A stretch of 18,113 bases of DNA from an uncultured Collinsella sp. GTDB taxonomy: Bacteria > Actinomycetota > Coriobacteriia > Coriobacteriales > Coriobacteriaceae. Shown piece after piece: positions 5,840 through 13,006 of the stretch. The stretch covers positions 1-18,113 of the forward strand of contig URNC01000025.1 in assembly GCA_900549065.1 (NCBI GenBank). The letters are read 5' to 3'. A program made the translations under genes and the position numbers. The notes beneath the pieces were generated by a model that had not been told where the DNA came from, did no database searches, and saw only the letters and a program-made list of their open reading frames with translations. Every line of letters begins with the position of its first letter. Position 1 is the stretch's first letter.

Positions 5840-7129
5840 TTAGCGAATGTTGTAGAACGCGGCCTTGCCGGCGTAGCGCGCACTGCCCTCGAGCTCGTCC
5901 TCGATGCGCAGCAGCTGGTTGTACTTGGCCACGCGGTCCGTGCGGGCGGGGGCGCCGGTCTTGATCTGCCCGGCGTTGGTGGCCACGGCCAGGTCGGCGA
6001 TGGTGGTGTCTTCGGTCTCGCCGGAGCGGTGACTCACGATGCAGGCGTAGCCGGCCTCCTTGGCGGTCTCGATGGCCTCGAGCGACTCGGTGAGCGTACC
6101 GATCTGGTTGACCTTGACCAGGATCGCGTTGGCGGCACCAAGCTCGATGCCCTTCTTGAGGCGCTCGGTGTTGGTGACGAACAGGTCGTCGCCTACGAGC
6201 TGCACCTTATTGCCAATGCGGCGGGTAAGCTCGACCCAGCCGTCCCAGTCCTCCTCGGCCATGCCGTCCTCGATGGAGATGATGGGATAAGTGTCGACGA
6301 GCTTCTCCCAGTAATCGACCATCTGGGCGCTCGTGTACTCAACGCCCTCGCCCTTGAGCTCGTACATACCGGTCTCAGCGTTGTAGAACTCGGTGGACGC
6401 CGGATCCATGGCGTACATAAAGTCGACGCCGGGCTTAAAGCCAGCCTTCTCGACGGCCTTGGTGATGTACTCGAACGGCTCGGCATTGGTCTTAAGGTTG
6501 GGGGCAAAGCCGCCCTCGTCGCCCACGCCGCCGCCCAGGCCGGCCTCGTGCAGCACGCCCTTGAGGGTGTGGTAGACCTCGGCGCACCAACGCAGGCCCT
6601 CGGCAAAGCTCGAGGCGCCCACTGGCATGATCATGAACTCCTGGAAGTCGACGTTATTGTCGGCATGCACACCGCCGTTGAGGATGTTCATCATGGGCGT
6701 GGGCAGCAGATGGGCGTTGACGCCGCCCAGGTACTGGTACAGTGACAGGCCCGCCGACTCGGCAGCGGCGCGGGCGACGGCCAGCGACACGCCCAGGATG
6801 GCGTTGGCACCGAGCTTGGTCTTGTTGGGGGTACCGTCCGCGGCAATCAGCGCGGCATCGACGGCGCGCTGGTCGAAGGCGTCGAGGCCCACGACGGCGT
6901 TAGCGCACTCGTTGTTGACGTGCTCGACGGCCTGCAAAACACCCTTGCCCAGGTAGCGGCCCTTGTCGCCATCGCGCAGCTCGCAGGCCTCAAAGGCTCC
7001 GGTCGAAGCACCCGAAGGCACCATTGCGCGGCCAAAGCTGCCGTCCTCGAGCACGACCTCGACCTCGACGGTGGGATTGCCGCGGCTGTCGAGCACCTCG
7101 CGACCGTAGACGTCCAAAATATCGCTCAT
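5840..7129 (-). CDS. eno: Enolase (phosphopyruvate hydratase)
   Basis: A 429-residue glycolytic enzyme converting 2-phosphoglycerate to phosphoenolpyruvate with two Mg2+. It has the usual bacterial length. Landmarks run in order: the mobile loop PSGASTGAFEACELRDGD, GGVHADNNVDFQEFMI, GVGDEGGFAPN (proton-transfer Glu), SIEDGMAEEDWDGW and VGDDLFVTN (metal ligands), LVKVNQIGTLTE (catalytic Lys), SHRSGETEDT, and KTGAPARTDRVAKYNQLLRIE. One small oddity is Ala after STG in the first loop, where Glu is common. AGGGAGA lies about 7 nt before the ATG. It is separated from mazG by a 192-bp gap, so it probably has its own promoter, and it ends at a strong hairpin. Confidence 0.98.
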   Translation of the reverse strand: MSDILDVYGREVLDSRGNPTVEVEVVLEDGSFGRAMVPSGASTGAFEACELRDGDKGRYLGKGVLQAVEHVNNECANAVVGLDAFDQRAVDAALIAADGTPNKTKLGANAILGVSLAVARAAAESAGLSLYQYLGGVNAHLLPTPMMNILNGGVHADNNVDFQEFMIMPVGASSFAEGLRWCAEVYHTLKGVLHEAGLGGGVGDEGGFAPNLKTNAEPFEYITKAVEKAGFKPGVDFMYAMDPASTEFYNAETGMYELKGEGVEYTSAQMVDYWEKLVDTYPIISIEDGMAEEDWDGWVELTRRIGNKVQLVGDDLFVTNTERLKKGIELGAANAILVKVNQIGTLTESLEAIETAKEAGYACIVSHRSGETEDTTIADLAVATNAGQIKTGAPARTDRVAKYNQLLRIEDELEGSARYAGKAAFYNIR

Positions 7130-7321
7130 GTTGTCTCCCTCTCACTTGGAAACGGGTTGAATGCTTGGCGACGCGGCTTGCACGCTGTAGAGGCGCGCAG
7201 GTTCATAAGTTAGCCATGTCGCACTTTTTGCATTATGCCCTAAGCTAGCCGAGGGATACACTTGATTTTCGAAAAATTTAGCGGAAACGATGAGGCGTGT
7301 CAGCCCGTCGTTCCCGCAGTC
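7130..7321. other. Intergenic region upstream of eno
   Basis: A 192-bp non-coding gap between the mazG stop and the eno start. On the minus strand a CATAAT hexamer (7237-7232) could be a -10 for eno, giving a long leader of about 100 nt. Its 17-bp upstream partner TGTATC is a poor -35. An AT-rich stretch with the perfect palindrome TTTTCGAAAA lies at 7266-7275. No hairpin followed by a T-run is evident after mazG. Confidence 0.35.
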
Positions 7322-8182
7322 TTACTCCTCCGCCTTTGCGGCATCCCACAGGTCGTTGAGGCCGTGGGTCGAAAGCTCGGCAAGATCCACGTGAGCATCG
7401 GCCGCCATCTGCTCCATCGCGGCCCAGCGACGGCGGAACTTTGCCGTGCTGGCACGAAGGGCGCTCTCGGCGTCAATGCCCTCCTTGCGCGCGACGTTGA
7501 CCAAAGCAAAGAGCAGGTCGCCAAACTCCATTTCGCGCTCGGGCGAGCCAGGGACCTCGGCCTCAAACTCGGCACGCTCCTCGGCAACCTCGTCCCACAC
7601 ATCCTGGACCGTCTCCCATTCAAAGCCCACGGCAGCCGCCTTGCGCGACACCTTCTGAGCCTGCATCAGCGCCGGCAGATGCGTGGGCACGCCGTCGAGC
7701 AGGCCCTCGGGCGCAGCCTCGCCTGCCGCCACGGCCTTGTCCTTGGCAGCCCTCTCGGTAAGCTTGACCTCGTCCCAAATCTTGAGTACCTCGTCGGAGC
7801 TGTCGGCATCCACATCGCCAAACACGTGCGGATGACGGCGAATGAGCTTGGCGTCGATATCGCGCGCCACGTCGGCCAGCGTAAACTCGCCGGCGTCGGC
7901 AGCAATCTGCGCATGCAGCACGACCTGCATGAGCACGTCGCCCAGCTCCTCGCGTAGGTGAACCGCGTCGTCCGCCTCGATGCAGTCGAGCGCTTCGTAG
8001 GCCTCCTCGATCATGTTCTTGCCAATGCTGCGGTGCGTCTGCTCACGGTCCCACGGGCAGCCATCGGGCTGACGCAGACGCCAGACGGTCTGCACCAGAT
8101 GCTGCAGCTCGGCCGACGCGTCGACCAGCGTGGACAGATCGCGCGAGCCCTCGGCATTTTGCTGAGCCATGTGCTGCGCCAT
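7322..8182 (-). CDS. mazG: MazG nucleoside triphosphate pyrophosphohydrolase
   Basis: A 286-residue two-domain MazG that hydrolyses (d)NTPs to NMP plus PPi, a house-cleaning role. The N-terminal domain carries CPWD (42-45), the metal-binding EEAYE (59-63) and EELGD (78-82), and HPHVFGDV (117-124). The second MazG domain carries EERAEFEAE (201-209) and EFGDLLFALVN (219-229). The length is typical of the tandem type. The ATG at 8182 is preferred to the one at 8170 because GGAGGAGGAG ends 5 nt before it. The ribosome-binding site overlaps the end of the phosphodiesterase gene (2 nt between stop and start), so the two are translationally coupled. Confidence 0.96.
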   Translation of the reverse strand: MAQHMAQQNAEGSRDLSTLVDASAELQHLVQTVWRLRQPDGCPWDREQTHRSIGKNMIEEAYEALDCIEADDAVHLREELGDVLMQVVLHAQIAADAGEFTLADVARDIDAKLIRRHPHVFGDVDADSSDEVLKIWDEVKLTERAAKDKAVAAGEAAPEGLLDGVPTHLPALMQAQKVSRKAAAVGFEWETVQDVWDEVAEERAEFEAEVPGSPEREMEFGDLLFALVNVARKEGIDAESALRASTAKFRRRWAAMEQMAADAHVDLAELSTHGLNDLWDAAKAEE

Positions 8183-8184
8183 GG

Positions 8185-8733
8185 CTACTCCTCCTCCATG
8201 ACCACGTGGCGGAACGCGCCGCCCTCGTAGATGCCGTAGCTGTGCGAGCCGTCCTTGGGGATGCTCACGCTACCGGGGTTGAAGAGCCACAGGCCCGGGT
8301 GCGCCTCGCTTTCCTCGTTGACCTTGATGTGCGTATGGCCGTAGACGAGCGCGGAGCCCCCGGGCAACGCGGGCGCGTGGTCGACGCTGTTGTGCATGCC
8401 GGCGCCAAAGACATGGCCGTGCGTCAGGAACAGCTCGCGGCCGGTCTCGTCGAACAGCGTGGCGTAGTCGGCCATGACGGGGAAGTCGAGCACCATCTGG
8501 TCGACCTCGGCGTCGCAGTTGCCGCGCACCGCGATGATGCGGTCGGCCAGGGCGTTGAGCAGCGGAATCACGCGCTTGGGAGCGTAGTCGCGCGGCAGGT
8601 CGTTACGCGGGCCGTGGTAGAGCAGGTCGCCCAGCAGCACAATGCGATCGGGCTGCTCGGACTCGATGGCGGCGCAGAGGCGCTCGGCCCAGTATGCCGA
8701 GCCGTGGATGTCGGAGGCGATGAGGTATTTCAT
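8185..8733 (-). CDS. yfcE: YfcE-type metallophosphoesterase
   Basis: A 182-residue calcineurin-like phosphodiesterase of the YfcE/MJ0936 group. Such enzymes hydrolyse model phosphodiesters with Mn2+; the physiological substrate is unsettled. All metal motifs are present: DIHG (8-11), GDLLYHG (35-41), GNCD (71-74), THGH (104-107), GHTH (132-135), then NPGSVSIPK (152-160), characteristic of this subgroup. AAAGGA stands about 8 nt before the ATG. It is the gene before mazG in a tight pair, and 60 nt follow the LarC2-like gene, so all three may form one transcript. Confidence 0.92.
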   Translation of the reverse strand: MKYLIASDIHGSAYWAERLCAAIESEQPDRIVLLGDLLYHGPRNDLPRDYAPKRVIPLLNALADRIIAVRGNCDAEVDQMVLDFPVMADYATLFDETGRELFLTHGHVFGAGMHNSVDHAPALPGGSALVYGHTHIKVNEESEAHPGLWLFNPGSVSIPKDGSHSYGIYEGGAFRHVVMEEE

Positions 8734-8793
8734 GGGGAGATCCTTTCGAATGGGGTTGATATGGCTAGGCGCAGGATGTCGCCACCAGCCGCG

Positions 8794-9279
8794 TTATTCA
8801 AATCGCAGTGCCGCGCTCTGGGCCGCCCGCATCACGCGCTGGAGCGGCACATTATGCTCGCGAGCGAGACGGGCGCAGTCCTCGTACTCGGGCGCTGCAC
8901 GCTCGCTGCCGTCGGGCAGGGTGGCCACTTTAACGGACACCTCGCCCCATGGCGTCGTTACGCGCTCAAAGCGGCGTGGCAGGCAAACGCGCTCCATGAC
9001 CTGGCGACGAATGCCGTTGGTCGTGGTTTCCAAAAAGATAATCGTCTGCAGGCGCTCGATATCCTCGTAGGTGCAGATTACCTGCAGCTGCCAGCCGGGG
9101 CGGCCTTTCTTGCAATAGAGGGGCAGCCAGTGCACCTCGCGGGCGCCTGCCCCGCGCAGACGGTCGGCGGCGTAGGCGAGCACCTCGGGCGACGCATCGT
9201 CGATGTCGCATTCCAGCTTGACGATGGTTTCGGGTGCATCGGTCTCGCGGGACAGCGGGGATGTACTATCGCATGGCAT
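8794..9279 (-). CDS. larC: Stand-alone LarC C-terminal domain (LarC2-like nickel-insertion protein)
   Basis: A 161-residue protein matching the C-terminal half of LarC (formerly DUF111). LarC uses CTP to insert nickel into the pyridinium bis-thiocarboxylate cofactor of lactate racemase-type enzymes. Visible LarC2 motifs are ECDIDDASPE (23-32), LYCKKGRPG (54-62), ETTTNGIRR (84-92) and PEYEDCARLA (130-139). The His-rich N-terminal LarC1 half is absent: upstream are only about 50 codons of in-frame but unrelated sequence. LarB, LarE and LarA are not in the window. The ATG at 9279 is chosen for AAAGGAGC about 10 nt upstream. LarC1 may be encoded elsewhere, or the domain has another nucleotide-linked role. 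Confidence 0.82.
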   Translation of the reverse strand: MPCDSTSPLSRETDAPETIVKLECDIDDASPEVLAYAADRLRGAGAREVHWLPLYCKKGRPGWQLQVICTYEDIERLQTIIFLETTTNGIRRQVMERVCLPRRFERVTTPWGEVSVKVATLPDGSERAAPEYEDCARLAREHNVPLQRVMRAAQSAALRFE

Positions 9280-9608
9280 ACGGTCCGGCTCCTTTCCGCA
9301 CGGGCTCGTTTTGTTCATCCAAACGCTAGCACATCGCAGGCTGCGCGAGTGTGACGGCGCGTGATGAGCGCGATTTTCCTTGTCGACAAGAAACCGACAC
9401 TCCACCGCCCCGGCCAAACATGTACATCAGCCTCCAAACATGTCATTATTTGTCGGTTTTGGAGGCTGACGTACACGTTTTGAGAGCAAGCGAGGCCGCA
9501 CCACGCGCCGCGCAACCTTTCCAATCGATTTCGATCCCCGGCGTGCCCGGCGTGTTGAGAGCTGCGCCATTACAATGAAGCGGATTCGCTTGACGCAAAG
9601 GAGCCGCT
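9280..9608. other. 329-bp divergent intergenic region
   Basis: The gap separates the LarC2-like gene (-) from the histidinol-phosphatase gene (+). It holds the perfect 12-bp palindrome CTTGTCGACAAG (9379-9390) and the larger inverted repeat at 9416-9480. AAACCGACA at 9391-9399 recurs inverted at 9451-9459 within the loop, so the whole stretch 9379-9480 may be one structured element. A TACAAT hexamer at 9571-9576 could be a -10 for the plus-strand gene, without a good -35. No coding sequence is supported. Confidence 0.6.
9416..9480. repeat. Large imperfect inverted repeat (22-bp arms)
   Basis: The arm 9416-9437 pairs with 9459-9480 at 20 of 22 positions; the shared core is CAGCCTCCAA/TTGGAGGCTG, and the two differences both allow wobble pairs on one strand. 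The 21-nt loop contains TGTCATTATTTGTCGG. There is no T-tract, so it is more likely a mobile or extragenic palindromic element, or a regulatory hairpin, than a terminator. Confidence 0.78.
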
Positions 9609-10520
9609 ATGCCCATGTGCCCGCTGGTCGATTGCCATACCCACACCTCGTTTTCGGACGGGCATGCCTCGTTTGAGGACAACGTCCGTGCCGCTGCTGC
9701 GGCCGGCTGCCGCGTCATGGTCTCGACCGACCATCTCACCCTGCCCGCCAGCATGGATGCTAACTGCGAGGTGCAGGTTACTGAGGGTGACCTCCCGGCG
9801 CATCGTCTGGCTTTTGAGGACGCTCGCAATCTTGCCGCTCAGATTGCGCCAGAACTCACCTTTATCTACGGTTTCGAATGCGATTGGTACGAGGGCTGCG
9901 AGCCTTTGGTTGAGCGCTGGTCCCAGGGCGCCGTCGTGCGCCTGGGCAGTGTGCACTGGATTGGCAACCCAGGCGATATCATGGCCGGTGCCGCGGGTAC
10001 GGCGGGAACGGAGGACGTCGCTCGTCCCGATACGCCCGATTCGCGCTGCGGCTGGATCGACGATGACACCAACCTGCACGTTTGGGAACACCTGGGGGTA
10101 CGCGGCGTGTGGGAGCGCTATGTCGAGGACTGGTGCCGCGCCTGCGAGAGCCCGCTCAACTTTGATGTGATGGCTCACCCCGACCTGGTCATGCGCTTTT
10201 CGAAGGAAGGCTTTGCGCCCGATTTTGACCCCGCACCGTTTTGGCAGCAGATGGCAGAGTGCGCGCACGATACGGGCCGCCGCGTTGAGGTCTCGACGGC
10301 CGCACCGCGCAAGGGCTTGGGCGACTACTACCCCGCAACCGGTCTTTTGCGCTGCTTTGCCCATGCCGAAGTGCCGATCACCTTTGGCTCGGACGCGCAC
10401 CGCGCCTGCGATATCTGCTGGAACATCCGCGAGGCCCAGGCGCACGCGTACGACTGCGGTTATCGAACCTTCGACATCCCCCACGCCACCGGCGAATGGG
10501 AATCCACGCCCCTCGCCTAG
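9609..10520 (+). CDS. PHP-family histidinol-phosphatase
   Basis: A 303-residue PHP-domain phosphoesterase of the HisJ/HisK type, which converts histidinol phosphate to histidinol with a trinuclear metal site. The metal ligands are all visible: CHTHTSFSDG (His10, His12), STDH (39-42), FECDW (Glu90), GSVHW (His116), AHPD (189-192) and GSDAH (260-264). AAAGGAG lies 5 nt before the ATG at 9609. The gene converges on the his operon. HisB there is only the dehydratase (195 residues, no HAD phosphatase domain) and no other phosphatase is in the operon, so this gene very likely supplies the missing step. Activity on other phosphate monoesters cannot be excluded. Confidence 0.9.
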   Translation: MPMCPLVDCHTHTSFSDGHASFEDNVRAAAAAGCRVMVSTDHLTLPASMDANCEVQVTEGDLPAHRLAFEDARNLAAQIAPELTFIYGFECDWYEGCEPLVERWSQGAVVRLGSVHWIGNPGDIMAGAAGTAGTEDVARPDTPDSRCGWIDDDTNLHVWEHLGVRGVWERYVEDWCRACESPLNFDVMAHPDLVMRFSKEGFAPDFDPAPFWQQMAECAHDTGRRVEVSTAAPRKGLGDYYPATGLLRCFAHAEVPITFGSDAHRACDICWNIREAQAHAYDCGYRTFDIPHATGEWESTPLA

Positions 10521-10532
10521 CCATCCCTTCAT

Positions 10533-10601
10533 AAGTTGCGGTGGAATAGGGATTGTTTTGCCTGATGAAGCGCTTAAACAGTCCCTATTTCACCGCAACT
10601 T
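10533..10601. repeat. Dispersed palindromic repeat, copy 2
   Basis: The arms 10533-10558 and 10576-10601 pair at 24 of 26 positions (the two exceptions can form G-U pairs) around a 17-nt loop. The arm core TTGCGGTGGAATAGGGA matches copy 1 at 3801-3863. It again lies between two convergent genes (the histidinol-phosphatase and hisE) and could terminate both. The interior differs from copy 1. Confidence 0.82.
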
Positions 10602-10640
10602 CCATGACCCCGTTACACCAACAAAGACTGTCCCAAACGA

Positions 10641-10958
10641 CTAGTGGCGGCGGGCGTTGAGTTCGCCGGCCAGCTCGTCGAGGGTGATGCCGTAGCGCTC
10701 GAGCGTCACGAGCAAGTGGTAGACCAGGTCGCCGGCCTCATAGCGAATGTGGTCATGGTCGTTATCCTTGCAGGCCATGATCACCTCGCTCGCCTCCTCG
10801 GCAAGCTTCTTGAGCAGCTCATCCTCGACGTCGGTCAACAGACGCGCGGTATAGCTCTCCTGCGGCGACGCGTCGCGACGGCCATGAATCACCTCGGCTA
10901 GCCCCGTCAGCGTCTCACCGATATTTCCATCCTGAACATTTGCGGTGCGCACACCCAT
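10641..10958 (-). CDS. hisE: Phosphoribosyl-ATP pyrophosphatase HisE
   Basis: A 105-residue monofunctional HisE that converts phosphoribosyl-ATP to phosphoribosyl-AMP, the second step of histidine synthesis. It is an all-alpha MazG-like fold. The metal-binding helices are KLAEEASEVI (51-60) and EAGDLVYHLLV (74-84). AAAGGA lies about 8 nt before the ATG at 10958. It is the last gene of the operon, 46 nt after hisI, kept as a separate protein rather than fused to HisI as in enterobacteria. The sequence immediately after its stop leads to the palindrome at 10533-10601. Confidence 0.95.
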   Translation of the reverse strand: MGVRTANVQDGNIGETLTGLAEVIHGRRDASPQESYTARLLTDVEDELLKKLAEEASEVIMACKDNDHDHIRYEAGDLVYHLLVTLERYGITLDELAGELNARRH

Positions 10959-11004
10959 GGTTCAATCCTTTCTGGTTGGCCAAGCGCCTGGTCGAGCGCC
11001 CGCC

Positions 11005-11334
11005 CTACGCGAGTTTTTTAAAGAAGCAGGTACGGTTGCCGGTATGGCAGGCCGGACCCGGCGAGTCGACCTTGACCAGCAGCGTATCGCTATCGCAGTC
11101 GGCCCAGAGCTCCTTGACCTCTTGCATATTGCCGCTCGTCGCGCCCTTGTTCCAGAGCTCCTGACGGCTGCGGCTCCAAAACCACGTGGTACCGGTCTTG
11201 AGCGTCAGCCCCACCGACTCCTCGTTCATCCAAGCAACCATAAGCACCTCGCCGGTGTCATACTGCTGAACAACACAAGGAATCAGCCCCTTGGCGTCGT
11301 ATGTAAGCTTTGAAGGATCGGTTATCTCTTCCAT
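11005..11334 (-). CDS. hisI: Phosphoribosyl-AMP cyclohydrolase HisI
   Basis: A 109-residue zinc enzyme opening the adenine ring of phosphoribosyl-AMP (third step). Family motifs: WMN (35-37), FWSRSRQELWNKGATSGN (52-69), DCDSDTLL (79-86) and GPACHTGNRTCFF (93-105). Cys80, Cys96 and Cys103 fit the zinc ligands. The ATG at 11334 is chosen because GGGGAGAG precedes it; a longer in-frame version would only translate the palindromic element between hisF and hisI. The 142-bp gap to hisF is the longest break in the operon. Confidence 0.95.
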   Translation of the reverse strand: MEEITDPSKLTYDAKGLIPCVVQQYDTGEVLMVAWMNEESVGLTLKTGTTWFWSRSRQELWNKGATSGNMQEVKELWADCDSDTLLVKVDSPGPACHTGNRTCFFKKLA

Positions 11335-11369
11335 TTCTCTCCCCAAATTCAAACTTCGCAGGTCGGCGA

Positions 11370-11472
11370 GGGTTGTCCAGGTGCCCGAGATTCCGAGCGA
11401 CAAGCCCGACGACGCGTACTTAAGTACGCGAGGAGGGTTGGAGCCGGAAGGTCGGGTGCCTGGGCAAGCCGC
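11370..11472. repeat. Large imperfect palindrome between hisF and hisI
   Basis: The centre is the perfect 18-bp palindrome CGCGTACTTAAGTACGCG (11413-11430). Around it the arms remain partly complementary for about 40 bp: CCAGGTGCCCGAGATTCCG (11377-11395) pairs with 11445-11463 at 15 of 19 positions. The outer GGTTGTCCAGG and CCTGGGCAAGCC extend it to roughly 11370-11472. The inner parts of the arms match less well and differ by 3 nt. It almost fills the hisF-hisI gap. A miniature mobile element or large extragenic palindrome is inferred; in RNA it would form a long hairpin within the his transcript. Confidence 0.8.
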
Positions 11473-11476
11473 AGCA

Positions 11477-12259
11477 TTAGAAGTCCAGCCTCACAGGAAT
11501 ACCTTGACTGGCCATATACTCCTTCACCTGGCGAATGCTGAACGTCCCAAAGTGAAAGACGCTCGCCGCCAGCACGGCATCGGCCTCGCCCTCGATCACG
11601 CCCTCGGCAAAATGTTCGAGCGTGCCCACGCCGCCGCTCGCAATCACCGGAATCGGCACCGCACGTGCCACGGCGCGGGTGAGCGCCAGGTCAAAGCCGG
11701 CCTTGGTGCCGTCGCGATCCATGCTGGTAAGCAAGATCTCGCCGGCGCCGCGACGAGCCGCCTCCTCGGCCCACGCCACCGCGTCGATGCCCGTGGCGTT
11801 GCGGCCGCCCGCCGTGAAGACCTCCCACTTGTCGGCACCAGATGCGCCGGGCAAACCGACGCGCTTGGCATCGATCGCCACGACCACGGCCTGGCTACCA
11901 AACGCCGCGGCAGCCTGGCTAATCAGCGACGGGTCGCGCACGGCGGCAGAGTTGAGCGACACCTTGTCAGCACCGGCGGCAACCATGGTGCGCATGCCCG
12001 CCAGGTCGCGAAAGCCGCCGCCCACGGTATAGGGAATGGCGAGCTCCTCGGCCGCATGCGCCGCCATCTCGATAGTCGTCGCACGGTTATCGCTCGTGGC
12101 GGTAATGTCCAGAAAGACGACCTCGTCCGCACCCTCGCGGTCGTAGGCGCGCGCCAGCTCCACCGGATCGCCCGCATCGCGCAAGCTCACAAAGTTGACG
12201 CCCTTGACCACACGGCCGTCCTTGACGTCCAGGCAGGGAATCACACGTTTGGTAAGCAT
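11477..12259 (-). CDS. hisF: Imidazole glycerol phosphate synthase cyclase subunit HisF
   Basis: A 260-residue TIM-barrel subunit that joins ammonia from HisH to PRFAR, yielding imidazole glycerol phosphate and AICAR. Both catalytic aspartates stand at the canonical positions: Asp11 (VIPCLDVKDGRVVKG) and Asp130 (VVVAIDAKR). Phosphate-binding motifs TVGGGFRD, SLNSAAV, LLTSMDRDGTKAGFD and IASGGVG follow in order. GGAGGAG lies about 7 nt before the ATG, and only 3 nt separate it from the hisA stop. Length and composition are ordinary. Confidence 0.98.
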   Translation of the reverse strand: MLTKRVIPCLDVKDGRVVKGVNFVSLRDAGDPVELARAYDREGADEVVFLDITATSDNRATTIEMAAHAAEELAIPYTVGGGFRDLAGMRTMVAAGADKVSLNSAAVRDPSLISQAAAAFGSQAVVVAIDAKRVGLPGASGADKWEVFTAGGRNATGIDAVAWAEEAARRGAGEILLTSMDRDGTKAGFDLALTRAVARAVPIPVIASGGVGTLEHFAEGVIEGEADAVLAASVFHFGTFSIRQVKEYMASQGIPVRLDF

Positions 12260-12262
12260 GGG

Positions 12263-13006
12263 CTACTCCTCCCCTCGGGCGGCGGTCAGCGCCTGTACCA
12301 GCGTAAAGTTGCCCTCGTAGAGCGCGCGACCGGTAATGGCACCTTCAATCGCGCCCTCACCCACTGCGGCCAGCGCGCGGATGTCGTCGAGCGTCGAGAT
12401 GCCACCCGATGCCACGACGGGAAAGCCCGCGACCTCGGCCACATGGCGATACGCCGCCACATCGATGCCCGTCTGCATGCCATCGCGCGCAATGTCGGTA
12501 TACACCAGATGCTTAAAACCCAGCTCGGAAAGCTGCGCCACGGCGTCGTCGAGCGCCACGCCCGCGCCGTCACGCCAGCCATTCACCTTGACCTGGCCGT
12601 CGCGTGCGGCAATATCTGCCACCAACAGCTCGCCAAAGCCTTGGGCCGCCACCTCGGCAAAACCCGGCTCGGTCACGAGCACGGTGCCCAGTGCGATGCG
12701 GCGTGCGCCGTAGCCTGCCAACTCGTCGATGCGTGCAAGCGAGCGAACGCCGCCACCCACGTCCGCGGACAGACCGTCGACGCCGCAGATGGCCTTGATC
12801 GCCGCCGAATTGGCAGCGCATGTGTTCTCGTCCTCGCCAAAGGCAGAAGACAGGTCTACGACGTGCACCCAGCTTGCGCCCTGCTCAGCAAACGAGCGGG
12901 CAACGGCCACGGGGTCGTCGGAATATACCTTGCAGCGGCTGCGGTCGCCGCGCTCCAGGCGCACGACCTTGCCGCCGATCAGATCGATTGCGGGAAACAG
13001 GATCAT
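12263..13006 (-). CDS. hisA: ProFAR isomerase HisA
   Basis: A 247-residue TIM barrel catalysing the Amadori rearrangement of ProFAR to PRFAR. Asp8 (PAIDLIGGKVVRL) and Asp171 (YTDIARDGMQTG) are the catalytic acid and base, with DVGGGVRS and VASGGIST as phosphate-binding loops and DGQVKVNGW conserved. In many other actinobacteria this position is filled by the dual HisA/TrpF enzyme PriA; position within a full his operon favours HisA, but TrpF side activity cannot be judged from sequence. GAGGAGG precedes the ATG, which overlaps the hisH stop by 4 nt (ATGA), indicating coupling. Confidence 0.95.
   Translation of the reverse strand: MILFPAIDLIGGKVVRLERGDRSRCKVYSDDPVAVARSFAEQGASWVHVVDLSSAFGEDENTCAANSAAIKAICGVDGLSADVGGGVRSLARIDELAGYGARRIALGTVLVTEPGFAEVAAQGFGELLVADIAARDGQVKVNGWRDGAGVALDDAVAQLSELGFKHLVYTDIARDGMQTGIDVAAYRHVAEVAGFPVVASGGISTLDDIRALAAVGEGAIEGAITGRALYEGNFTLVQALTAARGEE

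Noticed and set aside
9280..9417. N-terminal extension of the LarC2-like protein restoring LarC1
   Set aside because: The in-frame upstream sequence has no LarC1 motifs and crosses the intergenic palindrome, whereas a good ribosome-binding site supports the start at 9279.
11335..11403. Longer HisI starting upstream
   Set aside because: The added residues would be encoded by the palindromic element, have no match to the HisI N-terminus as I know it, and the ATG at 11334 has a good ribosome-binding site.
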